From the NCBI GenBank assembly GCA_023427285.1, contig JAEZBH010000023.1, positions 1 to 11,890 on the forward strand: DNA of 11,890 bases. Direction: 5' to 3'. Numbering within the stretch: position 1 is the stretch's first letter; each line of letters starts with the position of its first letter. The notes beneath the pieces are model-generated. The model did no database searches, had not been told where the DNA came from, and worked only from the letters and a program-made list of their open reading frames with translations. The stretch is from Pseudomonadota bacterium (lineage in GTDB: Bacteria > Pseudomonadota > Alphaproteobacteria > Sphingomonadales > Sphingomonadaceae). The translations under genes were made by a program, and so were the position numbers. This document shows positions 1 to 6,010 of this stretch, piece after piece.

Positions 1-12
1 TGAAGGGTTGAT

Positions 13-33
13 GTGGGGGTCTATAACCCCCAC
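13..33. terminator. Perfect 8-bp hairpin at left edge, possible terminator
   Basis: GTGGGGGT (13-20) pairs perfectly with ACCCCCAC (26-33) around a 5-base loop CTATA. The plus-strand flank is C-rich and then reads ATTCGTTTTG, so there is no clean U-tract directly after the stem on either strand. It could end a gene lying left of the window or a minus-strand transcript leaving it. Which gene it serves cannot be seen. Confidence 0.35.
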
Positions 34-61
34 GCCCCCATTCGTTTTGCGGCCGGAGATC

Positions 62-89
62 TTGCTTAGAGGGGGGCGTTTTCTATTCG
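62..89 (+). promoter_or_regulatory. Possible promoter for the 96-170 RNA element
   Basis: TTGCTT (62-67) and TATTCG (84-89) are separated by 16 bases. A start 7 bases downstream would fall near 96, exactly at the first base of the GGGCCGCGCCTC arm of the structured element. The match to the consensus is weak and the assignment rests mainly on this spacing coincidence. Confidence 0.2.
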
Positions 90-95
90 CTTATT

Positions 96-170
96 GGGCC
101 GCGCCTCGGTCAGGTCCGTGAGCCAACGCCGGGATTTCAGAGTCCTCCACGGGCGGCATGAGGCGCGGTC
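96..170 (+). ncRNA. Candidate structured RNA with three nested stems
   Basis: The segment between the left edge and the pgeF stop has no convincing gene but folds well. P1 pairs GGCCGCGCCTC (97-107) with GAGGCGCGGTC (160-170), 11 bp with one G-U. P2 pairs CCGTG (116-120) with CACGG (148-152). P3 pairs GGATT (132-136) with AGTCC (141-145) around UCAG. The stems are nested, as in a single folded domain. G-U pairs would form only in the plus-strand RNA, which slightly favours that strand, and a weak promoter lies just upstream. I could not match it to a known family: it lacks the SRP, tmRNA, RNase P and cobalamin cores. It could also be a 3' UTR structure read from the minus strand. Downstream, 171-245 holds a weaker GGTCG (193-197) / CGGCC (221-225) stem and no visible gene. 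Confidence 0.27.
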
Positions 171-245
171 GAATTCCCTCTGATTAATCGCAGGTCGTGC
201 CGGGCAACGCGCGGGTAACGCGGCCGTGTGAAACGAAAAGGAGGT

Positions 246-270
246 GCAGGAGGATCATAGATCCTTCTGC
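246..270 (-). terminator. Likely pgeF 3' hairpin / terminator
   Basis: GCAGGAGGATC (246-256) pairs with GATCCTTCTGC (260-270) around a 3-base loop, 11 bp with one wobble. It lies 26 bp beyond the pgeF stop. Read on the minus strand the hairpin is preceded by a T6 run and followed by ACCTCCTTTTCGTTT, a pyrimidine-rich but not pure U tract. Termination or 3'-end protection of the lgt-pgeF transcript is plausible. Confidence 0.45.
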
Positions 271-295
271 AAAAAATCAGGCAAAGGCCAGCCCG

Positions 296-1138
296 TTAGC
301 CGTGCTCATGCCCATGGTCATGGTCGTGCCCATGCGCATGGCCGCAGCCGCAGCGGTGGGGCAGGGCGATCAGCGAGATCTGGCGGCCATAGTCGGGTTC
401 GCCCGCGTGGGTGGTGCGGCGGTAGCTGAAGAAGCGGTCGGGTTGGGTGTAGGTGTCTTCGCCCAGCGCCTCGATGGAGCGCACGCCCGCCTGGGCGAGG
501 CGCATGGTGATGAAGCCTTCCAGATCGAACTGGTAGTGGCCGTCGCGCTGGCCGGAAGAGAAGAAGTGCTCGGACTGTTCGCTGGCCTCGTAGAAGCGGC
601 GGACGAAGGCTTCGTCCACCTCGTAGGAGCGGCGGCTGATGCAGGGGCCGATGGCGGCGCTGATGCGCTCGCGTTCGGCGCCGAGCTGCTCCATCGCCAT
701 GATGACGGAATCGAGCACGCCGGTCAGCGCACCTTTCCAGCCTGCGTGGGCTGCGCCGATGACGCCTGCTTGCGGGTCGGCCAGCAGCACGGGGCCGCAG
801 TCGGCGGTGAGGATGCCGAGGATCACGCCGGGCAGGTCGGTGACGAGGGCGTCGGCCTCGGGGCGGTTGTCGTCGCCCCAGTCACCCGCGACGACGGCGC
901 GGTTGGAGTGGATCTGGTGCAGGGTGACGAGGCGGTAGCCGGGCGCAACGGCGTTGACGGCGCGCAGGCGGTTCTCGCGCACGCTCGCCGGGTCGTCAGA
1001 CGAGCCGAGGCCGACGTTCAGGCTTGAGAAAATGCCGGGCGAGACGCCGCCGGTTCGGCCCAGAAAGCCGTGGGGGACGCCCGCAAGCGCGCCGGACATC
1101 AGCAGGGTGACGGGGCCAGTTTCAGTAACAGTACTCAT
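296..1138 (-). CDS. pgeF: Peptidoglycan editing factor PgeF (YfiH / laccase-domain family) with His-rich tail
   Basis: This 280-residue protein belongs to the YfiH/DUF152 multicopper-polyphenol-oxidase-like family. Its E. coli member hydrolyses mis-incorporated residues (L-Ser in place of L-Ala) from muropeptide precursors; older annotations call it laccase or polyphenol oxidase. The zinc triad is visible: H77 in LHQIHS, C114 in TADCGPV and H131 in AAHAGWKG, with almost the same spacing as H71/C107/H124 of E. coli YfiH. The C-terminal 20 residues (261-280) are an unusual His/Cys tail with seven HxH-spaced histidines and a CGC, likely metal-binding. The start is ATG at 1138 with AAGGA 8 bases upstream, overlapping the stop of the GNAT gene 11 bp away. 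It is the last gene of the lgt operon. Confidence 0.95.
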   Translation of the reverse strand: MSTVTETGPVTLLMSGALAGVPHGFLGRTGGVSPGIFSSLNVGLGSSDDPASVRENRLRAVNAVAPGYRLVTLHQIHSNRAVVAGDWGDDNRPEADALVTDLPGVILGILTADCGPVLLADPQAGVIGAAHAGWKGALTGVLDSVIMAMEQLGAERERISAAIGPCISRRSYEVDEAFVRRFYEASEQSEHFFSSGQRDGHYQFDLEGFITMRLAQAGVRSIEALGEDTYTQPDRFFSYRRTTHAGEPDYGRQISLIALPHRCGCGHAHGHDHDHGHEHG

Positions 1139-1149
1139 TGTGGAAATCC

Positions 1150-1716
1150 TTACGCGGTCGTGGCGTCGTAGGCGGTCAGGTCATGGCACAGCTTCAGCAT
1201 CATGATGAACTCGTCATCCGCCTGCTGGCCCACCATGAACTTGTACTCGCCAATCTTCCGGAACCCGTGGCGCTGATAGAATCGCAGGGCCCGGTGGTTT
1301 TCGGAATAAACGCTGAGATAGACGGTTTCGCATTCGCGGGCGAAGGCGCGGTCCAGCGCCCAGGCCATCAGCGTCGCGGCAACGCCGCTGCCGTGATAGG
1401 CGTGATCCACGTACAGCTGGCGCAATTCGATGCTGCGCGGCGGGACCTGATCGAGGGGCACGGTGACCGCGCCGATCTTGCAGAAGCCGATGATCCGGCC
1501 CTCGTGCTCGGCGATGCGGTATTCGGTGCCAGCGGCGGCCATGTCGCTGAGAACCGCGGCGGGCGTGTACACCTTGTTGAGATAGGCGGACAGATCAGAC
1601 GGTTTGTAGAGATGCCCGAAGGTATCGACAAACGTCTTGCGCCCGCAGTGGGAGAGGGCGGGTGCATCCTGCCGCTCGGGCGTGCGATAGGTGATGTCGG
1701 CCAGGGGGATGCTCAT
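1150..1716 (-). CDS. GNAT-family N-acetyltransferase
   Basis: This 188-residue protein is a Gcn5-related acetyltransferase, transferring acetyl from acetyl-CoA to an amine; the substrate cannot be told from sequence. The acetyl-CoA loop is visible at about 97-117: IELRQLYVD followed by HGSGVA, then the helix TLMAWALDRAF. The later motif ENHRALRFYQRHGF (139-152) is the usual GNAT beta5-alpha4 region. I chose ATG at 1716 rather than an earlier start at 1746: it forms an ATGA overlap with the stop of the upstream methyltransferase gene and has GGAAG about 7 bases before it. The arrangement suggests translational coupling in the lgt operon. A role in acetylating a polyamine or a protein N-terminus is possible but unsupported. 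Confidence 0.9.
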   Translation of the reverse strand: MSIPLADITYRTPERQDAPALSHCGRKTFVDTFGHLYKPSDLSAYLNKVYTPAAVLSDMAAAGTEYRIAEHEGRIIGFCKIGAVTVPLDQVPPRSIELRQLYVDHAYHGSGVAATLMAWALDRAFARECETVYLSVYSENHRALRFYQRHGFRKIGEYKFMVGQQADDEFIMMLKLCHDLTAYDATTA

Positions 1717-2783
1717 GGGGCTTCCAATCCTGCCGGAGCGGGCCATGCGGGGCTGCTCAGCGACAGCACCTTGAACAGCGCGCCCATCTGGTCGCTGTCC
1801 GCCAGACGGCGGGAGGCGGTAACCAGCGCCTCGGCCTTGGGCGGGTTGGACTTGGCTAGAACGGCGGTGCGGATATCCAGCCCCAGCGCCCGCAGGAAGC
1901 GCCCCTGTCCGACGGGGCCGAGAACGCGTAGGCCCTGGCCTGCCCGCTCGATGATCTGCTCGAAGTCCACATGCACGGTCAGGTCGGCATCGCCGGGGGC
2001 CTCGAAGGGGTCGGCGAAGGCGTGCGCGCGCATGGCCTGAAGCGTGTCGCCAAGGCTGTGGCGGGCGTGGCCGTAGTCGATGATGAGCGCCGCGCCGCCG
2101 TCTTGGCTCAGGCGCTGGTTGAGGAGGGCGGCGTCTTCCGCACCGCCGAGCAGTTCGTAGAAACTACCCTCGGGCGCATTGCGGAGGGCGGCGGGCACCA
2201 GCGCATCAAGCAGCGGCGCGTCATCCGGCACCACGGGCACAAAGCGCTCGCCCTCAAGTGCCACATGGCGCTCCTGCCAGCCGCGCGCGGTTTTCACCAG
2301 CTGGCGGGCGGGCAAGGCGTCGAAGAATTCGTTGGTGACGAGCAGCAGCGGCTGGCCTGCGGGAATGTCCGCCAGCCGGTCCGCCCACTGCGCATGAGGC
2401 ACGCGGGCTTTCTGCTCCCGGCGCAGCACCGGGCTCATCTCAACGAAGGTGACGCTGAGCGCCGCATGAAAGCCGGGTACGGCTTTGGTGGCGCGCAAGA
2501 TATCCGCCATCAGCGTTCCGCGCCCCGGCCCCAGCTCCACCAGTTGCACCGGACTGGGCGCACCGGCGCGCAGCCACACGTCAGCAAAGTGCAGGCCGAT
2601 CAGCTCGCCGAACACCTGCGAGATTTCCGGCGCGGTGGTGAAGTCGCCCTCGCGCCCGAACGGCACCTGCTTCATGTAATAGCCGTGGGCGGCGTGGCCG
2701 AGGCAGAGCCCCATGTAATCGGCAACGGACAGGGGGCCGTTTGCGCGGATTTGTTCCGCAAGGATTGCGGCCAGCGCGTTCAT
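1713..2783 (-). CDS. Class I SAM-dependent methyltransferase, MidA/NDUFAF7 family (COG1565)
   Basis: This 356-residue protein matches the family of mitochondrial NDUFAF7/MidA, which dimethylates an arginine of the NDUFS2 subunit during complex I assembly; the bacterial role is inferred to be the same. Visible family blocks, in order: GYYM (34-37), GDFTTAPEISQVFGE (46-60), the SAM-binding loop LVELGPGRGTLMADILR (81-97), the acidic VEMSP (114-118), NEFFDALPARQ (151-161), DYGH (236-239) and DPFEAPGDADLTVHVDF (257-273). The length is typical of the family. I chose ATG at 2783: it makes an ATGA overlap with the lgt stop, while a longer reading from 2852 would run into lgt. No strong ribosome-binding site is seen, consistent with coupling to lgt. 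The stop overlaps the next start by 4 bp. Confidence 0.95.
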   Translation of the reverse strand: MNALAAILAEQIRANGPLSVADYMGLCLGHAAHGYYMKQVPFGREGDFTTAPEISQVFGELIGLHFADVWLRAGAPSPVQLVELGPGRGTLMADILRATKAVPGFHAALSVTFVEMSPVLRREQKARVPHAQWADRLADIPAGQPLLLVTNEFFDALPARQLVKTARGWQERHVALEGERFVPVVPDDAPLLDALVPAALRNAPEGSFYELLGGAEDAALLNQRLSQDGGAALIIDYGHARHSLGDTLQAMRAHAFADPFEAPGDADLTVHVDFEQIIERAGQGLRVLGPVGQGRFLRALGLDIRTAVLAKSNPPKAEALVTASRRLADSDQMGALFKVLSLSSPAWPAPAGLEAP

Positions 2784-3574
2784 GCCGTCCGCCGCTTTGG
2801 TGCAGTGACCATGAGATAAAGCCCGCCAAGGATCATCGGCACGCACAGCCACTGGCCCATGTGCAGGCCGGTGGCGGCGGCGAATTCAACCAGATGGCTG
2901 TCCGGCTCGCGCACGAATTCCACCATGAAGCGGAACACGCCGTAGAAGAACAGGAACGCGCCGGTCAGGCGTCCCGGCTGCAGGCGCGCATCGGTGCGGT
3001 AGAACATGAACAGCAGAATAGCGAGCAGAACGAAGCCCTCAAGGAAGGCTTCGTAAAGCTGGCTCGGGTGACGCGGCAGCGGGCCGCCGCCTGGGAAAAT
3101 GACGCCAAGCGGGGAGGTGGTGATGCTGCCCCACAACTCGCCGTTGATGAAGTTGGCAAGACGGCCCAGCCCCAGACCGATCGGCACGACGCAGGCGACG
3201 TAATCCGCCACGCGCAGCCAGTTCAGCTTGTATTTGCGGCAGAACAGGATGATGGCAACGCCCACGCCGATAACCCCGCCGTGGAAGGACATGCCGCCGT
3301 CCCACAGCCGAATGATCGCGAGCGGATGCTCGATGTAATAGGGCAGGTTGTAGAACACCACGTAGGCCAGACGCCCGCCCACGATGATGCCGACCGTCAC
3401 CCAGGTGATGAAGTCGTCGATATGACGGTTGGTCCACGGCGCGCCGGGTTTTGCGGCCATGCGGGTGGCAAGCCACCAGCCGCCCAGAATGCCGACGATA
3501 TAGGCCAGCGCATACCAGCGCACCACGAGCGGGCCGATCTCGAATGCGACAGGATCGATGTGGCCGAGTTCCAT
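2780..3574 (-). CDS. lgt: Prolipoprotein diacylglyceryl transferase
   Basis: This 264-residue inner-membrane enzyme transfers diacylglycerol from phosphatidylglycerol to the lipobox cysteine of prolipoproteins, the first step of lipoprotein maturation. The signature GRLANFINGELWG (137-149) and HGG (98-100) are intact. Residues equivalent to those essential in E. coli Lgt sit at constant offset: Y21, H98, R138, N141, G149, and then R215 and E219 in FRFMVEF. About seven hydrophobic membrane segments can be recognised, including 17-37, 57-76, 100-112, 124-136, 180-191 and 204-221. The start is ATG at 3574 with GGGGGT 8 bases upstream. It is the first gene of the minus-strand operon and is divergent from the acyl-CoA synthetase gene. 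Its stop overlaps the methyltransferase start. Confidence 0.98.
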   Translation of the reverse strand: MELGHIDPVAFEIGPLVVRWYALAYIVGILGGWWLATRMAAKPGAPWTNRHIDDFITWVTVGIIVGGRLAYVVFYNLPYYIEHPLAIIRLWDGGMSFHGGVIGVGVAIILFCRKYKLNWLRVADYVACVVPIGLGLGRLANFINGELWGSITTSPLGVIFPGGGPLPRHPSQLYEAFLEGFVLLAILLFMFYRTDARLQPGRLTGAFLFFYGVFRFMVEFVREPDSHLVEFAAATGLHMGQWLCVPMILGGLYLMVTAPKRRTA

Positions 3575-3819
3575 CAGCAGCTACCCCCAGATCAGGTGAT
3601 GTTCCCCCGGCGCGGCTGTTGCCGGGCCTTTTCACTTGCCGCATATTATTCGGAAAAACAACGCATAATGAGCCGTTGCGTGGGGTGTGCCGGGCCTGCC
3701 GGAAGGGTGGGCGAGGCTTCGTGCGGTCCGGCTCAGAGCAGCCCAGCTCAGAGCAGCCAGGCCCCGGAGCTGCCGTAAAACCAAAGCCGTGCCGATGCGG
3801 CGACAGGCAAGGGGGCTGC
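3575..3819. promoter_or_regulatory. Divergent intergenic region between lgt and acyl-CoA synthetase
   Basis: This 245-bp gap must hold promoters for both directions. An AT-rich island (about 3641-3670) stands out from the GC-rich surroundings and is the best place for promoter elements, but no hexamer pair with good spacing is convincing on either strand. A CCCGGC (3606-3611) / GCCGGG (3621-3626) hairpin lies in what would be the lgt 5' leader. A short tandem repeat lies nearer the synthetase start. The synthetase ribosome-binding site is AGGGGG at 3810-3815. Confidence 0.4.
3731..3758. repeat. Two tandem copies of a 15-bp unit
   Basis: GCTCAGAGCAGCC occurs at 3731-3743 and again at 3746-3758, a 13-base identity with 15-base period. 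It lies in the untranslated leader of the acyl-CoA synthetase gene. Its function is unknown. It may be replication slippage or a pair of operator half-sites. Confidence 0.6.
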
Positions 3820-5568
3820 ATGCTGACGGATTCAGATATTCTCTATGACCGGATTTGCGCGGCGCTTGCCGGGCCGGGCGGACCGCTGGAAGTGGGCGAG
3901 GCGGATATTCGCGGCCAGAGGCTGCCGGTGTTCCGCAATGCCCCGCAATCGCTGCGCGAGTACATGCAGGCGCTGGGCAGCCAGCATGGCGAGGCGGATT
4001 TCATTGTCTATGGCGCGCAGCGGCTGAGCTATGCAGAGGCGCTGGAGCAGGCCCGGCGCTACGGGGCGGCGTTTCAGCAGCGCTACGGCATCAGCAAGGG
4101 CGACCGGGTGGCGCTGGCAATGCGCAACACGCCGGAGTGGTGCCTTGCCTTCATGGGGCTGATGCTGATCGGCGCAATCGTGGTGCCGCTCAATGCGTGG
4201 TGGAGCGGCGCGGAGCTGGCTTACGGCCTCAGTCACAGCGACGCGCGGCTGGTGGTGGCGGATGCGGCGCGGGCCCGGCGGCTGGCGGAGCACGGCGCTG
4301 TTGCGGTGCCGATTGTTGTAGCGTGCAGCGGGGAGGCTGACCGCGCGACGGACGCGGAGGCGGCGCTGCACGGCTGGGATCTGCTGGAGACGGTGCTGGC
4401 CGAAGCGCAGCCGGAGGTTCTCTTTCTGCCGCCGCTCGACCCGGAGGATGACGCGACCATTCTCTACACGTCAGGCTCAACCGGCCACCCCAAGGGCGCG
4501 GTCTCAACGCACCGGGCCATCTTGACCGCCCTGTTCGGCCTTGCGGTCTATGGCCTTGCGATGACCGAAATGGACACGCAGGAAGGGCGGGCCTTCACGC
4601 ACCAGACCGCGACCCTGCTGGCCGTGCCGCTGTTCCACACCACCGGATGTTTTGCCGTCTGGCTGACCTGTTTCATCGTGGGCCGCAAGCTGGTGATGAT
4701 GCACCGCTGGGACGCGGGCGAGGCGCTGCGGCTGATCGAGGCGGAGCGGGTGACGCATCTGCTGGGCGTGCCGACGATGTCGCTGGACGTGCTGGAGCAT
4801 CCGGGGCGGGAGGCGTTCGATCTCAGCTCCCTGCGCGACATGGGCGCGGGCGGCGCGCCTCGTCCGGCGGCGCATGTGCAGCGCCTGAAGGACGCCTTTC
4901 CCGACAAGCGGCCCACCATCGGCTACGGGCTGACCGAAACCAACGCGCTGAGCACGGTGGCCAATCGGGAGGGGTATCTGGCCAAGCCGGGGTCAGCTGG
5001 CAGGCCGATTGCGCCGATTGCGCAGGTGAAGATAGCGCTCGATAACACGGGCACGCAGGCCGCCCCGCATGAGGTTGGCGAGATCTGGTGGCGCACGGCG
5101 GCGCTGGCGCGGGGGTACTGGCGGGATGCAGAGGCGACGGCAGCCGCTTTCACCACAGACGGCTGGTTCCGCTCGGGCGACCTTGGCTACTTCGATGAGG
5201 ACGGCTTCCTGTTCATCGTTGACCGCAAGAAAGACATCATCATCCGGGGCGGGGAGAACGTTTCGTCCCTTGAGGTGGAAGCGGCGCTTCAGGCGTGCCG
5301 GGGCGTGGTGGAAGCCTGCGTCTTCGGCCTGCCCGATGCCCGGCTGGGCGAGATTGTGGGCGCGGTGGTGCATGTGCGAGAGGAAGCAGGCGTCACCGAG
5401 GCGAGCCTTCTCGAAGAAGTTGCTCGGCATCTGGCACCATTCAAGCACCCCGCGAAACTGTGGCTTATCTGCAACCCCTTGCCCCGTCTCGGCTCCGGTA
5501 AGGTCGACAAAGTATCCTTAAGAGACTATTATCGTTCCCGCTTCGAAACTGAACATGCGGCAGCATAA
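3820..5568 (+). CDS. AMP-forming acyl-CoA synthetase / class I adenylate-forming enzyme
   Basis: This 582-residue member of the ANL superfamily activates a carboxylic acid as acyl-AMP and then, most likely, passes it to CoA. The ATP-binding P-loop YTSGSTGHPKG is at 216-226 and the adenylate motif GYGLTET at 368-374. The SGD at 452-454 binds ribose. DRKKDIIIRGGENV (468-481) is the hinge and pantetheine tunnel region. K561 in PRLGSGK is the catalytic lysine. All key residues are intact. The acid substrate (fatty, aromatic or other) cannot be decided from sequence. I chose ATG at 3820 because AGGGGG ends 4 bases before it; the frame stays open upstream, but that part is antisense to lgt and low-complexity. 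It is transcribed divergently from lgt. No other CoA-pathway gene is adjacent, so its pathway is unclear. Confidence 0.92.
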   Translation: MLTDSDILYDRICAALAGPGGPLEVGEADIRGQRLPVFRNAPQSLREYMQALGSQHGEADFIVYGAQRLSYAEALEQARRYGAAFQQRYGISKGDRVALAMRNTPEWCLAFMGLMLIGAIVVPLNAWWSGAELAYGLSHSDARLVVADAARARRLAEHGAVAVPIVVACSGEADRATDAEAALHGWDLLETVLAEAQPEVLFLPPLDPEDDATILYTSGSTGHPKGAVSTHRAILTALFGLAVYGLAMTEMDTQEGRAFTHQTATLLAVPLFHTTGCFAVWLTCFIVGRKLVMMHRWDAGEALRLIEAERVTHLLGVPTMSLDVLEHPGREAFDLSSLRDMGAGGAPRPAAHVQRLKDAFPDKRPTIGYGLTETNALSTVANREGYLAKPGSAGRPIAPIAQVKIALDNTGTQAAPHEVGEIWWRTAALARGYWRDAEATAAAFTTDGWFRSGDLGYFDEDGFLFIVDRKKDIIIRGGENVSSLEVEAALQACRGVVEACVFGLPDARLGEIVGAVVHVREEAGVTEASLLEEVARHLAPFKHPAKLWLICNPLPRLGSGKVDKVSLRDYYRSRFETEHAAA

Positions 5569-5610
5569 AACAAAAGACCGCTAGGGATCGGAGAGGACCG
5601 CCAAGGTCTT

Positions 5611-5678
5611 GGGGAGAACGCCGGCCGTACCGAAGGCTTAGCCTTATGGAAGCTGGCATGCGGCCGGGGGAGAACGCG
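5611..5678 (+). repeat. Two direct copies of GGGGAGAACGC
   Basis: The 11-mer occurs at 5611-5621 and 5668-5678, 57 bases apart, each immediately after a GC-rich hairpin. I noticed no further copy elsewhere in the window. Confidence 0.7.
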
Positions 5679-5732
5679 AAAAATGCGGCGACCCGGCCGC
5701 CGCGGCCCAACCTTCCGGCATTTTGTATCAGC

Positions 5733-5753
5733 AATCAGCCGTCCCTGATTTTT
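5733..5753 (+). terminator. Weak intrinsic terminator candidate
   Basis: AATCAG (5733-5738) pairs with CTGATT (5745-5750) around a 6-base loop, and the T-run 5749-5753 overlaps the end of the stem. The stem is AU-rich and short, so termination would be weak. It is the only stem plus T-run directly downstream of the synthetase gene. Confidence 0.4.
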
Positions 5754-6010
5754 GGCGTCACAAGCACCGGCTGTCCCCATGCCGAATCCCGTTCGCCTTG
5801 CGGCAAGGGTGCGCTGCCGGGTTTTGGCAAATTTTCCCTTCCCCTCCTTGGCCGGGGCGACTAACGTCCCCTGCAACCAGACGGTGGCAGTATGCGCGTT
5901 CCGGCGACCGTGGGCGGGGGCTTCCGCCTCATGATCCGGCGGCCAGAATACAAGAGTGCAGCTCCGCCTATTGCCCGCCTTTTCAGGTTAAGTGCACGGC
6001 AGATAAGCGC

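Larger units (their letters stand above)
5574..5753 (+). ncRNA. Candidate small RNA or 3' UTR with repeated hairpin + GGGGAGAACGC modules
   Basis: The first hairpin pairs AAGACC (5574-5579) with GGTCTT (5605-5610) and is followed at once by GGGGAGAACGC (5611-5621). The second pairs CCGGCCG (5621-5627) with CGGCCGG (5661-5667), contains an inner AAGGC (5633-5637) / GCCTT (5641-5645) stem, and is followed by GGGGAGAACGC again (5668-5678). A third GCGGC (5685-5689) / GCCGC (5696-5700) stem follows, then a terminator-like hairpin with a T-run ending near 5753. The layout suggests a modular RNA, either the 3' UTR of the synthetase mRNA or a separate transcript. The GGA motifs could bind a CsrA/RsmA-like protein or act as ribosome-binding sites; neither is shown. 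I could not match it to a known family. Confidence 0.35.
5569..6010 (+). other. 442-bp intergenic region rich in hairpins
   Basis: No conserved protein is apparent here. The first half (5574-5753) carries a chain of hairpins, a repeated GGGGAGAACGC element and a short T-tract, listed separately. The second half holds CCTTG/CAAGG (5797-5801/5805-5809) overlapping CGGCA/TGCCG (5801-5805/5815-5819), the latter followed by GGTTTT. The promoter of the molybdopterin gene probably lies here but I cannot place it with confidence. Only a weak purine stretch (AGATAAG) precedes its ATG. Confidence 0.5.

Noticed and set aside
108..118. GGTCAGGTCCG matches the apical part of bacterial SRP 4.5S RNA
   Set aside because: The essential GGAAG and GCAGCC loop that should follow is absent; the match is 11 bases and likely chance.
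130..185. tRNA-like arms around GGATTTCAGAGTCC and GTCGAATTCCC
   Set aside because: The anticodon stem has the wrong loop size, and no acceptor stem, D-arm or properly paired T-arm can be assembled on either strand.
197..1027. 276-codon plus-strand open frame over pgeF
   Set aside because: It is antisense to pgeF, which has its catalytic triad and ribosome-binding site; composition is Ala/Gly/Val-rich shadow sequence.
1971..2819. 282-codon plus-strand open frame
   Set aside because: It is antisense to the methyltransferase gene, which has clear family motifs; residue composition is repetitive and GC-driven.
3451..3819. Upstream in-frame extension of the acyl-CoA synthetase
   Set aside because: It overlaps lgt on the other strand and is low-complexity; ATG 3820 has a good ribosome-binding site and gives the normal family length.
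5569..6010. Metabolite riboswitch (cobalamin, TPP or Mo-cofactor) before the molybdopterin gene
   Set aside because: None of the conserved boxes of these families (such as a B12 box or TPP CUGAGA core) could be found.
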